Positions 19,101 through 26,702 of a DNA stretch of 64,000 bases are shown one piece after another. The notes under the pieces are model-generated. The model made no database searches, was not told the DNA's origin, and was given only the letters and a program-made list of their open reading frames with translations. This DNA is from Kineosporiaceae bacterium (GTDB lineage: Bacteria > Actinomycetota > Actinomycetes > Actinomycetales > Kineosporiaceae): assembly GCA_016713225.1 (NCBI GenBank), contig JADJPO010000005.1, positions 248,001 through 312,000 of the forward strand, given 5' to 3'. Position 1 is the stretch's first letter, and every line of letters starts with the position of its first letter. Both the position numbers and the translations under genes were made by a program.

Positions 19101-19669
19101 CGGCAGACATCCAGGAACATCGACGATCCGGAGCCGCCTGCCATCGAGGAGATCACGATCGGGTAGATGACGTCCCCGGACTGCGCCTCGAGCGGGAGGT
19201 CACCCCAGGCGCCTGGCGCCACGGCCCGTGCCTGCGCCGCGACCAACGCCTCGCGCAACTGCGTCAGGCGCGGCAGGGTGAGCATTCGACCGATCGCCCG
19301 GAACTGGCCGGCGCCACCGACGACCGGGACGCCGCTGGCAGCGGCACGGTCGCGCGGTGCCCAGCCGAGCAGCGGCGAGTAGTCGCTGTGGTTCTTGGCC
19401 GCCAGCTGAGACTCCACGTTGAGGCTGGTCGCGGTGTAGGTGTTGGTGGGGCTGCTGAACGAGACATGATGTCCGCCGAGCTGCTTGATGTTGCCCAGCG
19501 GCGGCGGTCCGTCGTCGGGGTCCACCGGGACGTCGACGTGAAGGAACTGCCAGGCGGCGGGGAGTCTGCTGATTCCCTGGTCACGCAGGTCGGCCTGCAG
19601 CTGGTCCATCAGCAGGCGTACCGTCATCCCACCGGACCCACCACAACCGACGATCAAGAACTTCGGCAT
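16100..19669 (-). CDS. Tubulin/FtsZ-like superfamily protein (Tubulin_2 type)
   Basis: A 1189-aa protein. The N-terminus MPKFLIVGCGGSGGMTVRLL is the nucleotide-binding first strand-loop of the tubulin/FtsZ fold, and ISSMAGGSGSSMFLDVCRL (residues 173-191) is the glycine-rich phosphate-binding signature (GGGTGSG-like). VIYPIVISSMAGG and GCLVYTADVFGELPEGARANVEGNALASVAEV follow as in tubulin-like cores. The remaining ~800 residues are alpha-helical and without membrane segments. This is far longer than FtsZ (~400 aa). Such oversized tubulin-like proteins occur with vWA proteins and are proposed GTP-dependent scaffolds. ATG 19669 begins 45 bp after the vWA gene; its end overlaps the coiled-coil membrane protein gene. 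It is the centrepiece of the island's unusual assembly. Confidence 0.8.
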   Translation of the reverse strand: MPKFLIVGCGGSGGMTVRLLMDQLQADLRDQGISRLPAAWQFLHVDVPVDPDDGPPPLGNIKQLGGHHVSFSSPTNTYTATSLNVESQLAAKNHSDYSPLLGWAPRDRAAASGVPVVGGAGQFRAIGRMLTLPRLTQLREALVAAQARAVAPGAWGDLPLEAQSGDVIYPIVISSMAGGSGSSMFLDVCRLLGTLTGINPATIGCLVYTADVFGELPEGARANVEGNALASVAEVVASISRLAEADDARLLGGMGITANMHGVPPFARLIPIGRKIGGSGAMFGDGSAVGVYRGIARALAGVMMSVSASQQYAAYTIGNNIPLATDSDNFGWGISDADLPFGSLGFASLSLGRDRYMDYAAQRVAKLGVDHLVEGHRDPTSALPSTQQLAQLMDNQWGVSLQAMGLPAPCTHVLQWFQAVAYPRAQMQSAARESTNLIAATLANIGQAQAASWLAAAKNAAQSLRPDVTARLQRAAYGWAETWAGQLETAAKTEFARVTAAFGLPYARELMSRARTICGAAGAELAAAGQGASTRDPLQVGPVVDTQAASLRKEHVDSHHALGTLLIQTYQSSCETRVRDEAAAIGAAVMTSFANDVLAALATAANDALAALEYSRAQQGGAGGLAQLHSTAYADWPGSEEIPDPRWDEAQNEVLLTTSKDFPQQFVADVTASAGTSTFTEGIARLRSEVLSCQWATSGAVVSEEVLAQVGHWRASALPVMAQTNQPAAPAKPSYRVRVASTDVLDRSRRRLESPGDVFARFAHQSIIEYLDDPAVSDVERLQRRERFVREFRRAMSLAQPLVGVDPQMVQRLHSNASGVQYIYTFSEIPFGANHPVATALTTQLSGDHSLATATHGTFQQALTQGSTASRIGLFGSYGKYSPLCFTSLLEPIKHRWASSTPQFRRSLWQWKRTRPLPSALAMSPEEAIRVVAGWYLGRLLGLVRGDVGAPSQVATPDGWLTFGDLLESPEVGIASPLDVLPAVMMSHAWAVIRCAGDPGLTPLRPYAALRRLVDSSDTNQAVNVPEFSGTTLLRQAMFGEPLTLPTSYGDARPLPADPSTLLTLGQQATSPVGPGASSWDAGGLQPSAGALPQPGAVGSPESVLAEVQKWVEDMRRYFFGGSGRVVKDSTGAYVSSIRSVEELQRSPLHVEMGPLVMQACDLLDEMATSAFRQGRPKYPGTTEGAPRV

Positions 19670-19714
19670 TGACTCAGTGGCCTTTCGAGCGGTGTGGGAA
19701 CGGTTTCTGGCACG

Positions 19715-22510
19715 TCACCAGACACCTCCGGGATTGGCTGGTGGGGGCTGCGTGCCGGGCGCTCCGGGTGCGCCAGGCGCTCCGGGTGCTGGAGCGGGCG
19801 GCGTGGCCCATGGGTCAGCCGCGGGAGTCGTGGTCGTGTTCCAGCCCGGTGCGGTGCCGGCCGCCGGCCACCCGGCATTCGGCGACGGCACCTGGGCACT
19901 GCCGCCCTGGTCCCACGGATCCGTTGGTGCCGCTCCCGGGGTACCGGATGAAACGACGGGCAGCGAGCTGCGCAGCTTCTCGACCACGCTGGCCAGGTTC
20001 GCTTGCACGTCGTTCAAGACATCTGTCAATGAGCGAGTCGCCGAGTCGGTGAACAATGTGACCTCGACATCGCCGTGGTGTGGATCCTGTTGGTCGAGCG
20101 CCGTGCTCCAGTGGCCCTGAATGGCCAGGGGAAGTCGTGCTCCGGCCTTGGTTCGCGCCGCCGTGCTGCCACCGCCGGCGACCCGGCCGCCGTAGTCGAC
20201 GACGGCGTACCCCGGTTCGGTCAACCCCAGTCCTGCCTTGGCTCGGACGGTCACGCCGGCCAGGTTCACCGTGCGGCGGTCACCGCCTTCCAGGGGGACG
20301 CGCTGCAGGTCGTTCGACTGCACGCTGACCCCGGCATCGGTGAAGGCGCTGGCGCCGCTCACCCGACCGCGAAGAGTTGCGGCGGCCACGTCGGCGCCCG
20401 AGATCTTGGCGGTGAGGCTCTTGACCAGGTAGAGCAGGCCCACCGGGATGAGAACTCCGAGCAGGGTCACGCCGATCAGGACCCACCACAGGGTGGCGGT
20501 GTTGAGTCGCACCATCTCCATCGTGAGGGTGACGTCCTGACTGGACGGCGCGGCGGAGGAGTCAGGCGGCAGGGTCTTCACCGTGATCTTGCCGGTGACC
20601 AGGCCGTTGCCGAGCTGCTGCGGGGTGAGCGTCAGGGTGATCGGACCTGCCGAACACGCCTCACGCGATGCCGCAGAGGCCGCGAAGGTCGCACCGGTCA
20701 CGTCCTGCGGCAGGCTCTGGAAGGTGGCGGCGCCCTCGACCCAGGCACATCCCTGGCCGTTGACAGGCAACTGGGCTGTCACCGGGTCGAGGCTGTTGGC
20801 TTCGCCGAAGGCCACCCGGTCCGGAACGGAGGGGTAGTTCGCCGGCGCCTTGATCTGGATCGGAAAGTCCTTGACGATCGGTTCCAGCTTCGTTCCCGGC
20901 CGGGACTTCCACTGTTGAGTCGTGATGTCGAGGGTCAGGCGCATGGTGGCCGGACCGGCAGAGACCTTCTCCAAGCTGATGTTCTGTGCCTCGCTCATCT
21001 GGTCGGGCGTCAGCGGGCCGCCCGTCGCGATGACCTTCCCACCCGACTCGAGCGACCACGAGAGCCGAGTGCTCTCGGACAGGTCGGAGACCTTGATCGC
21101 CGACCCGTCGATGTGGGCGGCGCCGAACGTCGCGGCGGCCTTGGTCCCTGCGGTGAACGCGGCGGTGCCTGCATCGAGCCACGTCGGCTCGATGTCACCG
21201 AAGATCCGCAAGCTGGTCCGCGAGGTACCTGCTGCGGTGTCGGCATTGAAGATTAGGCCCCACTCACCGACCAGACCATCCGGGGTTGTCCGCGACAGGT
21301 CGAGTGAGATCGTCTGGACGGCGCCCTTGGTCTGCGGCACAACGGACTTCCACGACACTTCGGCACCACCGAAGGACTGTTTCTGCAGGGTGCCGTTGGG
21401 CTTCAGGTCGAGCCTGTCGCGCGCCGGCGACAACAAGGTCAACCGCTGGTTGACCGCATCGCTGTCAGCGAGCACATGGACCGAGCCGATCGTGGCGTCG
21501 AGAACGAAGGCGTGGGTACACGCGGCGGACGTCCTGGTTCCCTCGCAGACCTGGCCAGTGACCACTTCTCCCTGGCCGAGCGCCTTGCCGAAGGCGAACA
21601 CCAGGTCACGCAGGTTCTTGGCCGGGAAGAACTGGCCCGGGACCGGCTGGGTGACCTGGCCGCAACTGGTTCCGGTGGTGAGCCCTTCGAGAAAGGTGAA
21701 GTCAGTAGGCGAGCTCTTCGGGGACAGGCCGATGGTCACAGTGCTGATGCCCTGCAACCGGGTCTGATCGGCTACTCCACCGGCTCGGCACAGGTCCTTC
21801 TTGCCTGCCGCCATCACGGCGTCGGCGTCGGCTCTGGTATTGAGCGGATTGTCCCGGGCATACGGCTTGGGGTCGCCGAGAGCCTTCCGAGCAGCCTGGT
21901 CACGGCCGCCGCGGGGCTCGACGCTGTACGCCCCATCGGTGAACCACACGATCATTGGGCATGAGGTCGTGTCGCTCTTCATCTGGGTGGACAGCTCGCG
22001 TCGAGCGCCCGTCAAGGCATTCCAGTAGTCGGTGTCCAGACCGGAGTTCTGGCTCCGCAGGCCTTCCAGCGCGGCGTCCAGCTCCCCGCTGGCGCCCTTG
22101 GCCGACCGCCAGCCAACGATCGGTTGGTAGGTGGTGTCGAAGGCCGAGATGGCGACCTGGATGTTCGCGCCGGGCTGCTTGCTGACCTCGGCATCGAGTT
22201 CCTCGACGAAATACTTGGCCGCGCTGATACGGACGGCTTGAGGATCGGTCTCCTTCAGCGATCCGGACCGGTCCATCAGCAGCAGGACCTGCCCGGTGCC
22301 GCCGCCGCTGACGCAGGCACCGAACCGCTGAACCGGAGACTGGGACCCCTGGGCGGCGGTGACCGCGCCGGTGGCGGTAACGGTTGCCGCCTTGAGCTGC
22401 TGCACCTGGCCGGGCCGCACGGCAGTTGCGGCGGTTGCGGACGGCATTACACCGAGGCCGGCGATCAGGCCGAGCGACAGCACGCACAGCCGGCGTCCGA
22501 CAGGGTTCAT
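19715..22510 (-). CDS. Membrane-anchored vWA-domain protein
   Basis: About 931 aa starting at ATG 22510 (ATGA overlap with the upstream stop). Residues 1-28 form a signal peptide (RRLCVLSLGLIAGLGVMPSATA). A von Willebrand A domain follows with the metal site VLLLMDRSGSL (DxSxS, about residues 78-88), SAFDTTYQPIVGW and MIVWFTDGAYS. A long beta-rich extracellular region (about 270-670) precedes one membrane segment (LWWVLIGVTLLGVLIPVGLLYLV). A cytoplasmic tail of ~235 residues ends in a Pro/Gly/Ala-rich stretch with repeated APGAPGAPG. Topology: sensor or adhesion domain outside, docking tail inside. It directly precedes the tubulin-like gene, so it may report surface damage to the cytoplasmic assembly. 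Confidence 0.85.
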   Translation of the reverse strand: MNPVGRRLCVLSLGLIAGLGVMPSATAATAVRPGQVQQLKAATVTATGAVTAAQGSQSPVQRFGACVSGGGTGQVLLLMDRSGSLKETDPQAVRISAAKYFVEELDAEVSKQPGANIQVAISAFDTTYQPIVGWRSAKGASGELDAALEGLRSQNSGLDTDYWNALTGARRELSTQMKSDTTSCPMIVWFTDGAYSVEPRGGRDQAARKALGDPKPYARDNPLNTRADADAVMAAGKKDLCRAGGVADQTRLQGISTVTIGLSPKSSPTDFTFLEGLTTGTSCGQVTQPVPGQFFPAKNLRDLVFAFGKALGQGEVVTGQVCEGTRTSAACTHAFVLDATIGSVHVLADSDAVNQRLTLLSPARDRLDLKPNGTLQKQSFGGAEVSWKSVVPQTKGAVQTISLDLSRTTPDGLVGEWGLIFNADTAAGTSRTSLRIFGDIEPTWLDAGTAAFTAGTKAAATFGAAHIDGSAIKVSDLSESTRLSWSLESGGKVIATGGPLTPDQMSEAQNISLEKVSAGPATMRLTLDITTQQWKSRPGTKLEPIVKDFPIQIKAPANYPSVPDRVAFGEANSLDPVTAQLPVNGQGCAWVEGAATFQSLPQDVTGATFAASAASREACSAGPITLTLTPQQLGNGLVTGKITVKTLPPDSSAAPSSQDVTLTMEMVRLNTATLWWVLIGVTLLGVLIPVGLLYLVKSLTAKISGADVAAATLRGRVSGASAFTDAGVSVQSNDLQRVPLEGGDRRTVNLAGVTVRAKAGLGLTEPGYAVVDYGGRVAGGGSTAARTKAGARLPLAIQGHWSTALDQQDPHHGDVEVTLFTDSATRSLTDVLNDVQANLASVVEKLRSSLPVVSSGTPGAAPTDPWDQGGSAQVPSPNAGWPAAGTAPGWNTTTTPAADPWATPPAPAPGAPGAPGAPGTQPPPANPGGVW

Positions 22511-23142
22511 GTCCACATCCCACGCGCCAGGTCATAGGCGATGCGATAGGCATTGAGCCCAACGGCGACCAAGGCGAGGGTGATCACCACGCGGCGACCC
22601 CAGCTGAGTAGGTCGCTACCGGCGTACCAGGCATCCTGGCGCGCCTTGCTCTCGGCGACGAGGAACAGCGCCACGGCGCCGATCGCCAGCGGCCCACCCA
22701 GCGCCCAGCCGATCGCCCCGAAGGTCGCTCCCCGGGTGAGGAGGAAAGATACGACCGAGGCGACGACGAGCAGGGACGCGACCAGCAGCCAGAGGCCTGG
22801 AGCTTTGCGGACACCGGGTGCGCCTGCGTCGGCGCGTGCCCCTGGCGAATCGTCGGTGACATCGATGACGTCACCGGTCCCGACGGGTCTGATCTCTCTC
22901 TGTGCAGTTTGCTGTGAGTTGGCCGTCTGGGCCGAGCCACCTGGCGCGCCGCCCTGGTTGCCGGGCCAGTCAGGGGCACCGGAACCTGGCCACGCGGACG
23001 TCGGGGGAGTACCTCCCGATGTGGGCCACGGCGCGGGTCCTGTGGGCTGATTCCCGGGCCACGTCGGATTCGACGAAGGCCATCCGTTCGACGACTGAGG
23101 GGGTAGGCCCTGGCTGGGCGGCTGGGAATCCGACCACGACAT
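22507..23142 (-). CDS. Pro-rich membrane protein, first gene of the tubulin/GTPase operon
   Basis: About 211 aa from ATG 23142, chosen because a strong AGGAGG lies just upstream; the frame is open further 5' but without a signal. The N-terminal ~85 residues are rich in Pro, Ser, Gly, Trp (repeats such as TWPGNQPTGPAPWPTSGG), a likely disordered docking region. A charged linker follows (GDVIDVTDDSPG), then three membrane segments (LWLLVASLLVVASVVSFLL, AIGWALGGPLAIGAVALFLVA and VVITLALVAVGLNAYRIAY). Its stop overlaps the vWA start. It probably begins a long transcript running down to 3223. Confidence 0.7.
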   Translation of the reverse strand: MSWSDSQPPSQGLPPQSSNGWPSSNPTWPGNQPTGPAPWPTSGGTPPTSAWPGSGAPDWPGNQGGAPGGSAQTANSQQTAQREIRPVGTGDVIDVTDDSPGARADAGAPGVRKAPGLWLLVASLLVVASVVSFLLTRGATFGAIGWALGGPLAIGAVALFLVAESKARQDAWYAGSDLLSWGRRVVITLALVAVGLNAYRIAYDLARGMWT

Positions 23143-23239
23143 GACTAACCTCCTAGTCCGGACCACAACTGGCCGGTGGGCGAAGCGCAATACTGTTCTT
23201 ACCAGGTGCGGGTCATCCACGTCGGGTTGTCACGGAACC

Positions 23240-23257
23240 GTCTCGCTTGGGCGAGAC
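23240..23257 (-). terminator. Hairpin downstream of terD
   Basis: A perfect 7-bp inverted repeat (GTCTCGC / GCGAGAC) with a 4-base loop lies about 105 bp after the TerD stop at 23364 and before the AGGAGG of the next gene. It has no T run, as is common in high-GC actinobacteria. It probably separates the TerD/TerC block from the tubulin/GTPase operon. Confidence 0.5.
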
Positions 23258-23363
23258 TGATCTGTCCGTTCCCGGGAGAATCGGAGCAGCAGGAATGCAG
23301 CGTCGCACGTGACGTCAGGCGCCCCTGACCGGCGACTTGGCGACGATTTCCCTCGGATCCGTT

Positions 23364-23957
23364 TCAGAGGCGCGCGGTGCGGATCAGGTCGACGACCTCG
23401 TTCAGGCGCCGCCCCTGCCCCGGGTGGCCGATCGCCGTGAACGACCATCCTGTCCCTTGCCGGGTCAGCTTAGCCATCACCATGGCGGTGTGCGGGCCGG
23501 TGCCGGTCAGGCTGTAGCGAACGAGCTCTTGGTCTCCCGCGGTGCTGTCCACGACGCGAACCACGGCGTTCTCGATCTCCGCGAACGACTCACCGCTGTA
23601 GGAGTTGACCACGAAGAAGATGATGTCCACCGTGGCATTGACGCTGGGTAGATCTACGATGATCGACTCGTCGTCGCCATCGCCTTCACCGGTGAGGTTG
23701 TCACCCGTGTGGTGGATGGATCCGTCCTTGCTGGCGAGTTGACCGAAGTAGACGATGTCGACCACCGAGTCACCCGCGCACAAGACGGCCGACGCGTCCA
23801 GGTCGATGCTCTTGGTGGTGCTCTTGGTGCCACCGAAGAACGACTTCTTCACCACGGTCATGGCATCCCAGCCGAGACCCATGCGGACGCGCGTCAAACC
23901 GCCCCCATTCGGCTTGGCCAGGTTGACGGTCTGGCCCTTGTTCAGATTGATCGACAT
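23364..23957 (-). CDS. terD: TerD-family calcium-binding stress protein
   Basis: A 197-aa TerD-family protein with the classic N-terminus MSINLNKGQTVNLAK, the DLDASAVLC strand, and the calcium-binding loop IHHTGDNLTGEGDGDDE with its full set of acidic residues. The C-terminus differs from ordinary TerD: it ends VRYSLTGTGPHTAMVMAKLTRQGTGWSFTAIG and then GRRLNEVVDLIRTARL, more like the TerZ/TerX subgroup. Cytoplasmic. A GAGGAGCG ribosome-binding region precedes ATG 23957, 60 bp after the TerC-like gene. Expected role: calcium-responsive part of the Ter stress response, often membrane-associated through TerC. Confidence 0.93.
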   Translation of the reverse strand: MSINLNKGQTVNLAKPNGGGLTRVRMGLGWDAMTVVKKSFFGGTKSTTKSIDLDASAVLCAGDSVVDIVYFGQLASKDGSIHHTGDNLTGEGDGDDESIIVDLPSVNATVDIIFFVVNSYSGESFAEIENAVVRVVDSTAGDQELVRYSLTGTGPHTAMVMAKLTRQGTGWSFTAIGHPGQGRRLNEVVDLIRTARL

Positions 23958-24017
23958 ACGTGCGCTCCTCGAATATCAGGGTCGGTCGCAGATTGTGGGA
24001 GTAGGGGGGGTTGAGAG

Positions 24018-25133
24018 CTAACTGGAGGTGTAGATACCGTGCGCCGAGGATTCAACGCCGTCGGCCATGTCATGGCGATTTGCGCTGACCGAACTGCGCC
24101 ACGCTGCGAAGATGAACACGATGCCGACCAGGCCGATGACCATGTCGGGAATCTCAACCTTCAAAGTGATCAAGAGCAGGACGGCGAGAGCGCCGATGGC
24201 CCAGTGTGCTCCATGCTCAAGATAGCGATATTCAGCGAGGGCGCCGCGTCGAACCAGGTAGACGGTCATCGAGCGGACGAAGAACGCCCCTACGCCGAGG
24301 CCGAGGGCGATGACCAACGGGTCGGATGTGATCGCAAAGGCACCGATCACGCCGTCGAACGAGAACGATGCATCGAGGACCTCGAGAAACAGGAACAAGG
24401 AGAAGGCCGCACTGCCCACCAACCCCTTGACGGCGCCGGAGCCCTCGCCGCCGACCTCATTGAACTCCTCGTCCAGTGTCTCCTCGCGCTCTTCCATGGC
24501 CGACGCGAGGCCGTTGACCGCCAGGTAGGTGGCGATGCCTGCGACGCCGGCGATGAGTACCGTTTCCGCGCTGCCTGGTTCGGCCAGCACCTTGGCGACT
24601 GTCAGCAGGGTGACCAGAGCGATGGCGGCCGCGATCGTGTCGAGTCGACCGGCACGGATGAGCGGCTTCTCGATCCAGCCCAGCCACGTGGAATCCCGTT
24701 CGTTGTCGAACAAGAAATCGAGGAAGAGCAGGAAGAGGAACATGCCACCGAAGGCAGCAATGGCCGGGTGGGCGCTGTTCAAGACATAGCCGTAAGTGCC
24801 GGGGACGTGCGGGTCGCCCTTTTCAAGAACCAGTCGCCCGGCTTCAGCCGGAGTGATCCCACACGCCACGCACACGACAACGAAAGGAAAGACCAGTCGC
24901 ATGCCGAAGACGGCAATGAGGACTCCTACGGTGAGGAATATCCTCTGCCACGACTCGCTGAGCTTGGCGAGATACTTGGCATTTACCGCGGCATTGTCGA
25001 ATGAGAAGACGATCTCGACGATAATCAGGATCCCAGTGATTGCGGCGATAGTGACACCGCCATACCAAGTGGCCACCGCGAGCGACACCGCGGCCGCGGC
25101 CATGTCCCAGCGGAAGAATCTGAGGGTGTCGAT
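24018..25133 (-). CDS. TerC/DUF475-type integral membrane protein, start codon uncertain
   Basis: About 370 aa with some nine membrane segments. The motifs GILIIVEIVFSFDNAAVNA and FLFLEVLDASFSFDGVIGAFAI are the duplicated acidic signature (xExxFSxDxA) of the TerC superfamily, here the DUF475 branch that accompanies terD genes. An acidic cytoplasmic loop (EEREETLDEEFNEVGGEG) lies mid-protein. It probably supports metal handling or membrane docking of TerD proteins. The start is odd. An AGGAG lies at the right distance before VIDTLRFFRWD, but the codons there are GTT-GTC-ATC, none a standard start. The next in-frame ATG is 25103, inside the first conserved block. I give the ATC at 25133; a longer frame overlapping the TerD gene is also open. 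Confidence 0.85.
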   Translation of the reverse strand: MDTLRFFRWDMAAAAVSLAVATWYGGVTIAAITGILIIVEIVFSFDNAAVNAKYLAKLSESWQRIFLTVGVLIAVFGMRLVFPFVVVCVACGITPAEAGRLVLEKGDPHVPGTYGYVLNSAHPAIAAFGGMFLFLLFLDFLFDNERDSTWLGWIEKPLIRAGRLDTIAAAIALVTLLTVAKVLAEPGSAETVLIAGVAGIATYLAVNGLASAMEEREETLDEEFNEVGGEGSGAVKGLVGSAAFSLFLFLEVLDASFSFDGVIGAFAITSDPLVIALGLGVGAFFVRSMTVYLVRRGALAEYRYLEHGAHWAIGALAVLLLITLKVEIPDMVIGLVGIVFIFAAWRSSVSANRHDMADGVESSAHGIYTSS

Positions 25134-25165
25134 GACAACTCCTGGGTCGGCAGGCGGGTGCGAAA

Positions 25166-25753
25166 TCAGGCGACGCTGATACCGAAATCTGTCAGGACGC
25201 CGGCCAACCCGCTGGTGTATCCCTGGGCCACGGCCCGGAACTTCCATTCCGAGTTGTAACGGTACAGTTCACCAAAAATGAGCGCGGTCTCGGTCGCGGC
25301 CTCTTCGCCGAGGTCGAACCGCGCGCCGCGCGCGTCGTTGGCAGGGTCATCGGCATCGAAGACGCGAATGTAGGCGGCACCGACCTGGCCGAAGTTCTGT
25401 CCTCGTTCGGCGGCCTTGTCGATGCTGGCGACGAAGACGACCCGGTCGACCCATCCGGGGATCCTGGGCAGGTCCACGTTGATCTGCTCGTCGTCACCCT
25501 CGCCATCACCGGTGCGGTTGTCGCCGGTGTGATGAATGGCACCGTCGCCGCCATGGGTGTTGTTGTAGAAGATGAAGTCCCGATCGCTTCCGACTCGGCC
25601 TTCGGTGGTGAGCAGCAGGCAACTGGCGTCGAGGTCGAAGGGGGCGCCGTCGGTCGTGCGGGGATTCCAACCCAGGCCGACCGTGACATGTGTCATGCCT
25701 GGAGCCGCCTTCTCCAACGAAACATTCCCACCCTTGGTCAGGCTGATGGCCAT
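25166..25753 (-). CDS. terD: TerD-family calcium-binding stress protein
   Basis: A 195-aa canonical TerD/TerE protein from ATG 25753. MAISLTKGGNVSLEKAAPGMTHVTVGLGW, then FDLDASCLLL, the calcium loop GAIHHTGDNRTGDGEGDDEQI, DRVVFVASIDKA, NFGQVGAAYIRVFDADD, and the C-terminal ELYRYNSEWKFRAVAQGYTSGLAGVLTDFGI are all full matches to the family pattern. It lies about 30 bp upstream of the TerC-like gene, the usual terD-terC pairing. Soluble and cytoplasmic. The most conventional TerD in the window together with the plus-strand copy at 28606. Confidence 0.95.
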   Translation of the reverse strand: MAISLTKGGNVSLEKAAPGMTHVTVGLGWNPRTTDGAPFDLDASCLLLTTEGRVGSDRDFIFYNNTHGGDGAIHHTGDNRTGDGEGDDEQINVDLPRIPGWVDRVVFVASIDKAAERGQNFGQVGAAYIRVFDADDPANDARGARFDLGEEAATETALIFGELYRYNSEWKFRAVAQGYTSGLAGVLTDFGISVA

Positions 25754-25847
25754 GGGTCGACTTCCTCTCGAGTGATCTACGCCGCAGCCCGATGCTGCCG
25801 CGATCACCATAGACCGAGCGTTGCTCAGATCTCGGGAAAAGTGGTAA

Positions 25848-26702
25848 TCACCAGATGATGCGGCCGAACGCATGAGCAACGGCAAGGCGTTCGGGCTGGA
25901 TCGGAGGCAGGTTGCGGGCGCTACGCAGGACCAAAGCCCCGTTGACAACATGGCCGAGAGCGAGTGCGACGGCCAGCCCGGGGGGTGAGTCGAGACCCGG
26001 TGAGCGCAGAAGCAGCCGAAATCCCGAAGACGTCACCAACTGGAGTGTCGAGTCGGTGCCGCGGTCGAGCCCGTTCACTCGGTAGAGGATGAATCTGCGC
26101 CACATCGACACGTGCCGGAGCGTCAACACCAACTTTTCGTGATTGATGGTGGCCAGGATCGCCCGGTCGTGCTCGACCCGAGCTGGGTTTGAGGTATCGA
26201 TCCAGCCCTGGCGATGGTCGGCGAATTCCCAGAAGCACCCGAGGAGGTTCCCACCGGACTGCCACGAGACCGTCAAGGTCCCGATCCCCGATCGCACCCG
26301 GTCCAGTTGCACAACCGGGTTGGACGCCCCGAGCAGGATCTCGTGCTCCCCTGCGACCGGGATGCCGTCGACCAGGGGAGCCAGGGCGTCGGTCCTGGTG
26401 CCCACGTTCGTCAGACGACCGGGTGGCGACGGCACCTCGGCGCGCTCGTGCGGCCTGATCGGTTGACGGCCTGGGGCCGGACCGAGGGGCTGCGTGGGGG
26501 GCGGCCAGTCCAGGTCGAGTGACGAGGTGGCACCCACCGGACCCACTGGTGTCGGAGGCGCTGCCGGTGGGGCAACCCGGCCTGCGCGTGGCGTCGGTTG
26601 GGTTGGTTCCGGGTCGGGGGCGGGTGCCGGTCGCGGGCGAGTGCGTCGACGCAGCCACTCCGGGGCCGGTTGGCCGAGGGCCTGAAGGTCGGAGAGCGTC
26701 AC
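25848..26702 (-). CDS. Ter-cluster protein with Pro-rich N-terminus, unknown
   Basis: A 284-aa protein from GTG 26702, whose GTGA overlaps the upstream TerD stop. Residues 20-110 are rich in Pro, Arg and Thr (PAPDPEPTQPTP, AGRVAPPAAPPTPVGPVG) and likely disordered. The C-terminal ~165 residues are beta-rich (IPVAGEHEILLGASNP, GTLTVSWQSGGNLLGCFWEFADHRQGWIDTSN, LVLTLRHVSMWRRFILYRVNG). That layout faintly recalls a very divergent TerA/TerD-like domain, but no calcium loop or TerD C-terminal motif is present. No membrane segment. Embedded in the TerD block, so it probably works with the neighbouring TerD proteins. Confidence 0.6.
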   Translation of the reverse strand: MTLSDLQALGQPAPEWLRRRTRPRPAPAPDPEPTQPTPRAGRVAPPAAPPTPVGPVGATSSLDLDWPPPTQPLGPAPGRQPIRPHERAEVPSPPGRLTNVGTRTDALAPLVDGIPVAGEHEILLGASNPVVQLDRVRSGIGTLTVSWQSGGNLLGCFWEFADHRQGWIDTSNPARVEHDRAILATINHEKLVLTLRHVSMWRRFILYRVNGLDRGTDSTLQLVTSSGFRLLLRSPGLDSPPGLAVALALGHVVNGALVLRSARNLPPIQPERLAVAHAFGRIIW

